From an uncultured Prevotellaceae bacterium (lineage in GTDB: Bacteria; Bacteroidota; Bacteroidia; Bacteroidales; Bacteroidaceae), in NCBI GenBank assembly GCA_902775075.1, contig CACYKX010000036.1, positions 1 through 18,440 of the forward strand: a DNA stretch of 18,440 nucleotides, given 5' to 3'. A program made the position numbers and the translations under genes. The notes under the pieces were generated by a model, which was not told where the DNA came from, searched no databases, and saw only the letters and a program-made list of their open reading frames with translations. The first letter of the stretch is position 1; each line of letters opens with the position of its first letter. Positions 6,331-14,263 of the stretch are shown here, piece by piece.

Positions 6331-8475
6331 TCAATCAGATATTTGCCCTTGCATCCATAAATACCCACGTACAGGCATTCCTTTTTCTATATTATTCAAC
6401 ATTTCTTTCTTGAAATATAAGGGTACGGACATCTCTTCCGGTTCGTGGCTTATAGAAATAGTTGCTTTTACAAACATTTTCCCCATGAATACAAAATCTT
6501 CACATTCTTCAATGGGAGATATAAATTCGGCATCGTCAGGACATGATTCATCATGGTCGAGATATGCCACAAGATTATCGCAGATAAATGTGACAGGTAG
6601 AAGATTGCCATCTTCATCATATTCTTTATCAATATTCATAGTTTCTCTATACATCGCAGCAGCGTCACCATCTACTGATACTTCCCTATCACCCTCCTCT
6701 ATTTTATATGCTGATGCTGCAAGTTCTATATTCAAAGTTGCACCAATAGCGTATTTCTCCTTGTTCAAATAATAATCAGTGGCAAAAAAAGCCAATGACA
6801 GATTTTCCGACTCAGCCCAAACAATGGCTTCCACCTGATTATCCCATTCAAAAACCTTTTTGATAGTCATCATATGCTTGGTTCCTTTATGGCAGGGATA
6901 TAGCGTCAGAAAATCGAAAATCTGCTTCTTTTCGTTATTCAACAACAATGCCATCAGCCCCAAATCTTCTCCAGTTCTGACAGCAATAACATCACCTTCT
7001 TCATTGTTGTAGTCATCGCTTGTAACACTAGTATATGAACTACCATATAGGGGCCATTGGCCAATCTGCTGAAAGATGGCAGGGAGATTATCCAAATCTA
7101 TCACCGTTTCTAGATGACTTCCCTGGGACTGATTAATCTCTATCGCTTTCCAACCTTTCTCTTTGTAGGTGGAATTGAGATCTTTGCCATCGATTTCATC
7201 ATGAGTCGCAATTTGATGCACATGTTCAACATAGCTATGCCAAACTTCTTCAAGTTGAGAGGCTTGCTCATCATTCAGAATCTCACCTGAATGGCCATTG
7301 TTCCAGTTGAATCCGGGAACTCCTTTATTCAAATCTTCGACTGTAAGCAACAGCGGAGTTTTTTCTGGATGAATCATGTGGCTCAGACTCATGCGGATGT
7401 AATATACCTTACGACCTCTACCACTCCAGTCTTCATCAGGATATGGCGTTCCGATAATGGTACCCCGCATGACCACGCCTTCTTTCCCTTCGCCAGTGCG
7501 TATCATATAGAACCTGTCGCCGACATGGGCTTTCTGATAATCCCAGATGCTCCAATCATAATAGAACCCCTCATCTTCAAAATCATTTAATGCCTCTTCA
7601 AACTCGGATAGCTTGTAGTTGCTGATGTCCGTATTCCAACGCATGATAAAGGTTTTACGGAAGTTTTCGCGGATTATTCCCTGAACTTCATCAAAAAGGT
7701 TGTTCCAGACATCTTCATCCATCTTGTCTAGAAGAACCTGGGCTGCATCCATCCGTCTGAATTCTTCATGCCCTTTCATTAACTCGCAGAAGTCTTCGAA
7801 AACTATCATCTTGCATGTGTTCCCTCTCATCATGCCCACATACCGGCAGGCTCCAATAAACACATTCTCCGTATTGTCAACCACGCGGACGGTGCTCAGT
7901 TCCTCATCATCTGTGATATGACGTTTTTCTTCTCTGACATTTACAGCATCAAGATTTGTCCACTGTATTGTTGCAAAATCATTGTAAGCATCCCTCACGT
8001 CCACATCATGATATTTTGAAGAATCAAGATGGAAGTCTCTGGTTACGCCCGTAATGACGATTGTATCACCCTTGCGTAATAATTCTTCCATATTGTGTGA
8101 CCGTTGATTCCATGCATCCTGAGCATCAATGTCACTAAGCTTTGCATCCTTTTCATCCTCCTCCGTAATCCTGGAAGCGCGATGAGTTTTCTTGATAGCG
8201 TTCAAACAGGCATAACACAACTGGACATCTGCTTCAGAAGCGAGCCAAGGCAGTTCTACAATAACACAACCACCTATCATCTGCTTGATTGTAATGCCCT
8301 GAGTCGAAAGCCTTTCAATCATTAACGTAAAGGATTCCACCTCACCGCATGTCGGTTCATTATACCGCCGTTTAACTACACCATCATCTCCTTTGCTGAT
8401 AAGCAATAAGGTCTTTTCAATTACCCTCTGTTCATTGAACTTACGGATTCCTTTTATAATGAATTTGTTTGCCAT
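6331..8475 (-). CDS. Large multidomain protein with EVE/PUA-like centre
   Basis: 714 residues from ATG 8475, 13 bases after the upstream stop. The open frame extends to 8532 but would overlap the previous gene. The N-terminal part (MANKFIIKGIRKF, then IGGCVIVELPWLASEADVQL around residues 67-86) is unrecognised. Residues about 305-416 look like an EVE/PUA-like fold: YYDWSIWDYQKAHVGDRFYM, GKEGVVMRGTIIGTPY, EDWSGRGRKVYYIRM, and a closing FNWNNGHSG motif. EVE domains typically read modified bases in DNA or RNA. The C-terminal 290 residues contain FFATDYYLNKEKYAIGATLN and are otherwise unassigned. No nuclease or NTPase motif is visible, so if it acts in defence it may be the sensor. The EVE-like call rests on motif resemblance only. 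Confidence 0.75.
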   Translation of the reverse strand: MANKFIIKGIRKFNEQRVIEKTLLLISKGDDGVVKRRYNEPTCGEVESFTLMIERLSTQGITIKQMIGGCVIVELPWLASEADVQLCYACLNAIKKTHRASRITEEDEKDAKLSDIDAQDAWNQRSHNMEELLRKGDTIVITGVTRDFHLDSSKYHDVDVRDAYNDFATIQWTNLDAVNVREEKRHITDDEELSTVRVVDNTENVFIGACRYVGMMRGNTCKMIVFEDFCELMKGHEEFRRMDAAQVLLDKMDEDVWNNLFDEVQGIIRENFRKTFIMRWNTDISNYKLSEFEEALNDFEDEGFYYDWSIWDYQKAHVGDRFYMIRTGEGKEGVVMRGTIIGTPYPDEDWSGRGRKVYYIRMSLSHMIHPEKTPLLLTVEDLNKGVPGFNWNNGHSGEILNDEQASQLEEVWHSYVEHVHQIATHDEIDGKDLNSTYKEKGWKAIEINQSQGSHLETVIDLDNLPAIFQQIGQWPLYGSSYTSVTSDDYNNEEGDVIAVRTGEDLGLMALLLNNEKKQIFDFLTLYPCHKGTKHMMTIKKVFEWDNQVEAIVWAESENLSLAFFATDYYLNKEKYAIGATLNIELAASAYKIEEGDREVSVDGDAAAMYRETMNIDKEYDEDGNLLPVTFICDNLVAYLDHDESCPDDAEFISPIEECEDFVFMGKMFVKATISISHEPEEMSVPLYFKKEMLNNIEKGMPVRGYLWMQGQISD

Positions 8476-8488
8476 ATTATCTTTATTT

Positions 8489-9169
8489 TTATGTGAGTTT
8501 GACTGGAACAAACCGTACTGTACTATATTCATCTGACAAGAACTTCTCTACTCGTTCTGATGTTACCTTACGAATAAATATGTTCTTTATATCTGGATTA
8601 TCTTCTTTCCACATCTTAGCACATTCTTCATTATAGGCTTGCCAGCACCAGTCATCAATGAAATTGTCGTTAATGCTGGCTGTTTGAGCGAACTCTATAA
8701 TCTTCATATACAAATTGCTCACAAATGCTTTAGTCTCACAGACTGCATCTGCCATAATCTTTCCTTCGTAACCATCATAGATATAGAATAAGCCACACAG
8801 TTCAGGTGGTGTCGGGGTCAAGAGCTCATCCGTCTGGAAAAGGATTGGCTCATAGTATAGGATATAATTATCGCTCTCATCATAGATATTCACACCGAAT
8901 GGCGTGAAATCAAAAACATGTAATACTATATTCTCCAACCACTCTTTGATGTCTTCGAATGGTTCATAAACATCAGATAAGTTTATAAGTTCTTTCTCTT
9001 CTCCATTAACAAGTATGTGCATGTCTATCCACCCAGCATCTGGATAATCTAGATTTATCTCAACATTATCGACAGTGAGAGGCATTTCGGAAGCATACTT
9101 TTCAAACAGCATGCTTCGTTCATGCAGCCAATGGTTACTTATTGTCAATTCCACTTCCTTATCATTCAT
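8489..9169 (-). CDS. Unknown acidic protein, 226 residues
   Basis: First gene of its transcription unit, preceded by a -7 box at 9198-9205. Soluble and acidic, with no signal peptide or membrane segment. N-terminal half: WLHERSMLFEKYA, then YPDAGWIDMHILVNGEEKEL and a WLENIVLHVFDFTP block. C-terminal half: an aromatic YDGYEGKIMADAV segment, then DDWCWQAYNEECAKMWKEDN. I do not recognise a family. The beta-rich N-terminal segment resembles, at the level of pattern only, small immunity-type proteins. It is 13 bases upstream of the EVE-like gene and almost certainly in the same operon. Confidence 0.7.
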   Translation of the reverse strand: MNDKEVELTISNHWLHERSMLFEKYASEMPLTVDNVEINLDYPDAGWIDMHILVNGEEKELINLSDVYEPFEDIKEWLENIVLHVFDFTPFGVNIYDESDNYILYYEPILFQTDELLTPTPPELCGLFYIYDGYEGKIMADAVCETKAFVSNLYMKIIEFAQTASINDNFIDDWCWQAYNEECAKMWKEDNPDIKNIFIRKVTSERVEKFLSDEYSTVRFVPVKLT

Positions 9170-9197
9170 AATCCAGACATTTTTATTGATTACGATG

Positions 9198-9238
9198 CAA
9201 AATTAAAATGAGGTTATCCCAATTCGTGGGACAACCTC
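9198..9238 (-). promoter_or_regulatory. Promoter of the 226-residue/EVE-like/HD operon
   Basis: Minus-strand TAATTTTG (9198-9205) is a consensus -7 box, about 29 bases before the ATG at 9169. GAGGTTGTCCCAC (9226-9238) begins exactly 33 bases upstream of it, the arrangement also seen at 5565-5605. The upstream box doubles as one arm of the terminator hairpin of the previous operon. Confidence 0.5.
9210..9238 (-). terminator. Rho-independent terminator after the radical SAM/paralogue operon
   Basis: GAGGTTGTCCCA and TGGGATAACCTC (minus strand) form a 12-bp stem with one G-T wobble and a 5-base loop, followed on the minus strand by ATTTTAATTTT. It lies 24 bases past the stop of the radical SAM gene. 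The following T-run overlaps the -7 box of the next operon. Confidence 0.65.
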
Positions 9239-9262
9239 AAAATATATTTGTATTTAGGAGTT

Positions 9263-10003
9263 TTATTGGCAACTTTTCCACCTTACTCGTTCCAATGCCT
9301 CTATCAAACCACTATAATTAAGCGACTGCAATGGTTCTTTGTTGGGAGCAAAACTGCATGAGTTCACTTTCATGTCCCAGGAAACAGAACAGAAGTTCGT
9401 CGGACGTTGACATTTCAGCAGGCAAGATGGACTTTGGAATGGTTTTCCTCCGGCAACAGATGCAAGCTGTTTCGGTGTCGGTGTATTTGAAAACTGCTGA
9501 GGAACAAGAATGATTTGATCTGAATCCAGCAACTTGTTTATTTTTTTATAAACCGTCCTTGCAGCATCGACCTTATCTGCTCCAACTAATAAATTCAGAC
9601 CAGGTTTAATTCCAATTGACGCAATCCGTTGAACTTGGCGTTCCACCCTGTTCACCTCTGCCTCATTCTCTGGCTGGTGGATGGTTATATGGATCTTGTC
9701 TGGCTTATGTACTGTCAGCATTTCCCATATTTGTTCTTTCTCCAAAGGCAATCCGTTTGAGGTAACCGACAGGTAGCACTTTGGATAAAGAGCGTCTATC
9801 ACATCAAAAACGCCTTCATACTCAAACGGCTCCCCGCCGCCCAATGAAACGGCCTTCACACCATGACTGATACAGTCGGACGCAAAGTCTATTACTTCCT
9901 GTGGTTTCCAAAGCGTATTGCCATCCTTCTTACTATGGTTATAACAGAATGGGCACTGCTTGGAACAATAGTTTGAAAGGTCTATCGAGAGTAGTTCAAT
10001 CAT
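9263..10003 (-). CDS. Small radical SAM protein with C-terminal Cys cluster
   Basis: 246 residues. C13-x3-C17-x2-C20 (YCSKQCPFCYN) binds the catalytic 4Fe-4S cluster at the extreme N-terminus. GGGEPF (55-60) and TSNGLPL (81-87) are the usual radical SAM landmarks. The C-terminal part has extra cysteines C194, C198, C205, C216 and C245 (SCLLKCQRPTNFCSVSWDM), which suggests a compact SPASM/twitch-like site for an auxiliary Fe-S cluster, as in peptide- and protein-modifying enzymes. Its ATG overlaps the last 8 bases of the 467-residue paralogue gene, so the two are translationally coupled. It is the last gene before a terminator. The substrate is unknown; the neighbouring paralogues are the first candidates. 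Confidence 0.88.
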   Translation of the reverse strand: MIELLSIDLSNYCSKQCPFCYNHSKKDGNTLWKPQEVIDFASDCISHGVKAVSLGGGEPFEYEGVFDVIDALYPKCYLSVTSNGLPLEKEQIWEMLTVHKPDKIHITIHQPENEAEVNRVERQVQRIASIGIKPGLNLLVGADKVDAARTVYKKINKLLDSDQIILVPQQFSNTPTPKQLASVAGGKPFQSPSCLLKCQRPTNFCSVSWDMKVNSCSFAPNKEPLQSLNYSGLIEALERVRWKSCQ

Positions 10004-11399
10004 ATCTTCTGCCTTTTATCTTTTCCATTTCTTCCTTCGATATCACTTGGGGCATTGTTTTTCCCCGATAGGGCAATTGAGCTAATTTTTCTATTTCATC
10101 CTGGTAGGTTCCTACTTCTGAACGTTTATAAACAGGATAGCTGAGTCCTCTAATTCTGACTCTATGATCGTCAAAAACATACTTCTGGCCTATTACAGCA
10201 TAAGACATGTCATCTAAGACAAGCACATTGGGCTTTAATCTGCCAATTATATCTTCAAGATAGCAAGAACTATTTAAATAGAAATCTTTAAGCATTTTGT
10301 CGGACACGACTTTTCTTAGGTCGTCAGAGGTCATATAGTTTTTAGTTTTGTAAGGTACACGCCGTATGAATGACAACGATATGGAGTTTGAATGAATTAT
10401 ATCTGACTTAATACGTTCACTATATGCGACTCTCTCTAATGGGTTCGTAATAAACATTACGGTTGGCTGGCTACTCCTTTGGAATGCGAAATCAGTGTGA
10501 CAATCATGCCACGGATTGCACTCTGTACAATGATACTTCTCTCTTTCAGAACAGTACTTCATATAATCTACTGCGTCTAAGCCTGTTAAAACAAAAGCTT
10601 CAGAACCATCTGTCATTACGGTTAGTGTATATTCAAAGCCATCAACAACTTCAACTATTTCCCCTCCATGGAAATCACAAGGAATCCATTCTGCGATTTG
10701 GAAGTTTTTCTGTTCACTGAACTTGAATGGCAGAATAGGAATCCTCTTACGCAACTGTTCAGGGAATTGGCTCAACTTGACTGGATTCTCAGGTATATTC
10801 AGACGCTCGGGAAGGCTTGATGTCCAGTAGGGTTGGCAATAAATATAGTATGGAAGATTGTCAAATCCTTTTTCGAACGTAATCTGCTCATCCTTCCAAA
10901 TGCTATTGGTATTCATGTCTTTAAGTTTGTAAACTGTGTAGATAATACCTTTATCAAGCATTATTTGAAGAGTGGAATCCTTTAATACCTTATATGTTTT
11001 TTCATCAAGACATTCAAAGGCGTCAATTTGATACAGACCTCTTTCTTTTGACAAACAGTATTCAATCTCGAAATCCTTACGCTTAGCCAGTTCAAGAAAA
11101 ACTCTTTCCTGATTCCGATCTATTTGAATAATACAACCATAATACCACATATCCTCATCTTCTGGACGATGAGGTTTCTCCATTAATTCATCGATTTGTT
11201 CATCAGTCAATGCTATTTGTAATTCTGTAGAATTATCATCATCGCCAAAAATGAGATTTTCAATACAGGTATCTTCAGTACCCCAGGGTACAGGTCCATT
11301 GTCATCATAGTCGATGATAGCCACATTTCCATCTATATCTGCCACATACCATGCAGTAGACATGGAATGGGTTGCTGGGTATTCTTTATCTGCCTTCAT
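9996..11399 (-). CDS. KEYPATHSM-family protein 3, with Cys/His-containing insert
   Basis: 467 residues. The N-terminus (4-38) carries the signature shared with the two preceding genes: KEYPATHSMSTAW, a DGNVAII strand and GPVP. A second shared block, RLNIPENPVKLSQFPEQLRK (199-218) followed by ILPFKFSEQ and QIAEWIPC (222-241), and a short C-terminal SKEEMEKIKGR are also shared. Between the last two it has about 200 residues missing from its 311-residue neighbour. This insert includes H290-C291-x2-C294-x5-C300-H301 and the segment KPNVLVLDDMSYAVIG. The insert is unrecognised. The start overlaps the previous stop (ATGA, 11396-11399) and the end overlaps the radical SAM start by 8 bases. No signal peptide. 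The function is unknown; it could be a substrate or partner of the radical SAM enzyme. Confidence 0.78.
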   Translation of the reverse strand: MKADKEYPATHSMSTAWYVADIDGNVAIIDYDDNGPVPWGTEDTCIENLIFGDDDNSTELQIALTDEQIDELMEKPHRPEDEDMWYYGCIIQIDRNQERVFLELAKRKDFEIEYCLSKERGLYQIDAFECLDEKTYKVLKDSTLQIMLDKGIIYTVYKLKDMNTNSIWKDEQITFEKGFDNLPYYIYCQPYWTSSLPERLNIPENPVKLSQFPEQLRKRIPILPFKFSEQKNFQIAEWIPCDFHGGEIVEVVDGFEYTLTVMTDGSEAFVLTGLDAVDYMKYCSEREKYHCTECNPWHDCHTDFAFQRSSQPTVMFITNPLERVAYSERIKSDIIHSNSISLSFIRRVPYKTKNYMTSDDLRKVVSDKMLKDFYLNSSCYLEDIIGRLKPNVLVLDDMSYAVIGQKYVFDDHRVRIRGLSYPVYKRSEVGTYQDEIEKLAQLPYRGKTMPQVISKEEMEKIKGRRYD

Positions 11400-12331
11400 A
11401 CTTCTCTTCCTTTCAATTTTTCAAATTCTTCTTTCGAGAGAACCCTATCAGATTCTTCACCATAATATATTTTTTCACCCTTAGATGATGGTAGTTCGTG
11501 CCAGCGTTCTCCATCTACATATTCTTCACGAACTAATTCAACATAGACTGGCACATATTCAGCCAGCTGAATTTTCTCTGCATCTTTGAATTTGAGAGGT
11601 AACTGTGTAATCTTGTCTCTGATTTCTTTGGGCAACTGACTCTTCTTCATTGGATGCTTAGGAAGAGACATACGCTTTGCAGGGCCATCATATGGACAAT
11701 ACTCCTCTTGATAGATAAAGATTGGGAAACGATGGTTCTCTGCATCTTGTATTCTTGGATTTTCTTTTTCTCCCCATACATCCTCATCGTCCAACTCTTC
11801 ATCGTCATCTTCCTCAATATCCCAATATTGGGGAGCTTTATATTTTTCTGTTACTACATGATTCTTTTCTAATAACTCCACTCCCTTCTTATTATACGCT
11901 AAATCGACAAAGAAATAACCATCTTTTCGAGACAGGCAAACTATTTCGCAATCATCCTCGTCCATAGAGGCTGCTTCAATAAGGATGGGGAGTTTGTTCA
12001 TGTCTATCTTGATAATGACTTCATGCCAACTATAATTACATACCCACGATTCGTCTTCAAAACTATTATCTTCCCAGTTGTCTGGTTCTTCCAGTGGCAT
12101 AAGCATAGGAGAAATCTGTTCCATTGTCAGGTTCAAGTCCCTTACACAGTCCTCTCCTTTTGAAGAAAGGTCATGCCATAGCATGTCATTAACATTACCA
12201 TCTCCCTTTGTCCCGTCAGGTACAGGTCCATAGTCGCAAATATCAAAGATGCCAACATTGCCATCTTCATCAACACAATACCATGCCGTTGACATGGAGT
12301 GCGTTGCCGGGTATTCTTTATCTGTTATCAT
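11396..12331 (-). CDS. KEYPATHSM-family protein 2
   Basis: 311 residues, cytosolic by appearance and strongly acidic, with a long Asp/Glu run (about residues 170-185). It shares with its neighbours the N-terminal KEYPATHSMSTAW, DEDGNVGIF and GPVP elements (4-38), the middle block RMSLPKHPMKKSQLPKEIRD followed by LPLKF and QLAEYVP, and the ending SKEEFEKLKGR. It lacks the long insert of the 467-residue copy. Starts 9 bases after the 289-residue gene and ends in an ATGA overlap with the next. The motif order matches the other copies, so these are tandem duplicates that have diverged strongly. Function unknown. Confidence 0.75.
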   Translation of the reverse strand: MITDKEYPATHSMSTAWYCVDEDGNVGIFDICDYGPVPDGTKGDGNVNDMLWHDLSSKGEDCVRDLNLTMEQISPMLMPLEEPDNWEDNSFEDESWVCNYSWHEVIIKIDMNKLPILIEAASMDEDDCEIVCLSRKDGYFFVDLAYNKKGVELLEKNHVVTEKYKAPQYWDIEEDDDEELDDEDVWGEKENPRIQDAENHRFPIFIYQEEYCPYDGPAKRMSLPKHPMKKSQLPKEIRDKITQLPLKFKDAEKIQLAEYVPVYVELVREEYVDGERWHELPSSKGEKIYYGEESDRVLSKEEFEKLKGREV

Positions 12332-12340
12332 AAGCCATTA

Positions 12341-13210
12341 CTATACATCTATGTATTCTTCACTCTTGTCAATTACACGTGGGGCAGATTTCCAATCTTC
12401 AGATAATGTAGCGTCATAACTATGTGGCATGACCTTTACATAGCCATATCCTCCATCAGTCAAGGCCACCTGCATATACTTGATTCCATTAACATCTTTC
12501 GTATGGTTATTGAATAGCCAACATTGCGAATCAATGAACTCAGAAGGTTCCAAGCACTTCTTTTCTGCAAACCGCACTGGCAAAGAAAACATATATTTCT
12601 TAGCATCAACGGGCATTTGCTCAACCTTCATTGGATATTTGGGAACAACCACACGTTCTGGGGGGAAGTTTATACAACGAGTCTGTTCATACACATAAAA
12701 GGGGAAATGGGCTAAACGGTGTTCAGTCTGGTCATCTCTTTCATCAGAAAAGTAGATCTCTATGTCACATTCTTGTGCCCCCAATATATATCCCTTGTCG
12801 ATAAATGCTTGCACATCTTTTTCATTATCATCTTTCCAATACATAAGATGATAGAATCCTTCTTCTATCGAATAGCACAAATCAAAGTTTGCACCAGCAT
12901 TAATAAGTGTATCTACCTTTTCTGGAAGAACAAGGATATTGCTCATTGACTTGATTTCAACAGCAGTTTTCACAGTCTTCAGGCCACTTTTCAATTCTTC
13001 AACCTGTTTCTTTGTAAATGGCATAACCGACATTCCATCTTTTTCCTCTCCAAGCATAGGAATCAGTTCTTCAGTATGAAGATCAGTAAACGGAATTGGC
13101 CCAGGGCCGTCTTCCTCAAATTGGAAGATGGCCACATTCCCATCAAGGTCGGACACGAACCATGCCGTATCCATCGAATGTGTTGCCGGATATTCTTTAC
13201 CTGTCTTCAT
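12341..13210 (-). CDS. KEYPATHSM-family protein 1
   Basis: 289 residues, first and most divergent of the three tandem paralogues. N-terminal KEYPATHSMDTAWFVSD, LDGNVAIF and GPGPIP (4-40) match the others. The middle block is PERVVVPKYPMKVEQMP followed by LPVRF. The C-terminal part is different and ends SEEYIDV rather than in the KLKGR-type tail. No signal peptide, membrane segment or enzyme motif. Starts 28 bases after the 339-residue gene on the same strand. The shared N-terminus resembles, from memory only, a 'HSM-x-T-x-WFAVD-x-DG-x-VA' module seen in many uncharacterised bacterial proteins. Confidence 0.75.
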   Translation of the reverse strand: MKTGKEYPATHSMDTAWFVSDLDGNVAIFQFEEDGPGPIPFTDLHTEELIPMLGEEKDGMSVMPFTKKQVEELKSGLKTVKTAVEIKSMSNILVLPEKVDTLINAGANFDLCYSIEEGFYHLMYWKDDNEKDVQAFIDKGYILGAQECDIEIYFSDERDDQTEHRLAHFPFYVYEQTRCINFPPERVVVPKYPMKVEQMPVDAKKYMFSLPVRFAEKKCLEPSEFIDSQCWLFNNHTKDVNGIKYMQVALTDGGYGYVKVMPHSYDATLSEDWKSAPRVIDKSEEYIDV

Positions 13211-13238
13211 ATTTTTATTCTTAAATCTTCAGCACATG

Positions 13239-14258
13239 CTATTTATTCAGTTTAGAGTCTTCAGGAATTATTATGGTCATACCTTGGCTTTCGTCTGAAT
13301 AGAGTTTTTGTGCCCAATAATTACGCCTGGCCTCTCTTTCTTCTGAGGCTTTCCTTTCTTCTTCCTCTTTTTTCTTTTTCTCAAGCTCCACTCTTTTCAT
13401 CTCATCCAAGAATCTTTTGCAGCCTTGAATCAGCTCGACATCAATCTTATTCTTATCATTTTCTATATCGCTAAAATCATCAAAGATTACTTCAACGAAA
13501 TCTTCGTTTGACAGGTCAAGTTGATTTTGAAAATAGGAGGAGAATGTAATATGTTTTCCATTCTTTTTCCACCATTCTTTTTCACTCTCTTCTATCCAAT
13601 TCGTATCTGTAAGATATTGGTAAGAACAGGCATATTCTTTTAGTTTATCAGCCGAAAAATTAGCATTCTCATAAATCTCCATTGCAGGACCTTGATCAGA
13701 GCAGATAATCACCTCTTTACAACCAAACATCTTTGCTTGATGATATATCTTCATCCGATAATCGCATAGCCATTCTTGCCATTTTCCTGATGAATGAAAT
13801 GCGTATTCCCACGTTCTCCATCTCTCAATTACACTTACATCGAGATCTACATTCTCTTTGAAAATCCTAATGTAAAGGTTATCTTTGCGGTCTTCTATCT
13901 CGTATAACTCGAAAGGTTCTTGAATGTCATCAAGTATCAACTCTGCAAATTCATTAGTAAAGGTAGCTTGGCGCAGTTTGTCAATACCAACTAATTTCAG
14001 TATTTGATTTGCTTGATAATCAGAGACGGTCATTTGTAGGTAGTCCATAGAATTATTCACTTCATACTTCCCAAGTTCAATAAATTCATCACCCTTTGCT
14101 TCACTTACGACATTCTCTTCCTTATCATACCAGTATTCATTTCTATATACGAGCCTGATATTCTTCTTCATTCTTTTTGCAACTTCTTTTGCTGTAGCAA
14201 AAGGATCATGGACTGGCAAATTATGCCTTAATCCTATTTGTACTACATCCCATCCCAT
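13239..14258 (-). CDS. Unknown conserved protein, 339 residues, charged C-terminus
   Basis: The open frame extends to 14300, but ATG 14258 is preferred. It lies 5 bases after the LRR gene stop and gives the N-terminus MGWDVVQIGLRHNLPVHDPF expected for this family. The core contains TAKEVAKRMKKNIRLVYRNE, then FKENVDLDVSVIERWRTWE and FGCKEVIICSDQGPAMEIYE. I have a memory of a conserved Bacteroidales family with these blocks but no known function. Residues about 283-320 are a charged, probably coiled-coil helix (LEKKKKEEEERKASEERE). No signal peptide or membrane segment. Second gene of the operon that runs down to the small radical SAM gene. Confidence 0.75.
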   Translation of the reverse strand: MGWDVVQIGLRHNLPVHDPFATAKEVAKRMKKNIRLVYRNEYWYDKEENVVSEAKGDEFIELGKYEVNNSMDYLQMTVSDYQANQILKLVGIDKLRQATFTNEFAELILDDIQEPFELYEIEDRKDNLYIRIFKENVDLDVSVIERWRTWEYAFHSSGKWQEWLCDYRMKIYHQAKMFGCKEVIICSDQGPAMEIYENANFSADKLKEYACSYQYLTDTNWIEESEKEWWKKNGKHITFSSYFQNQLDLSNEDFVEVIFDDFSDIENDKNKIDVELIQGCKRFLDEMKRVELEKKKKEEEERKASEEREARRNYWAQKLYSDESQGMTIIIPEDSKLNK

Positions 14259-14263
14259 AGTTG

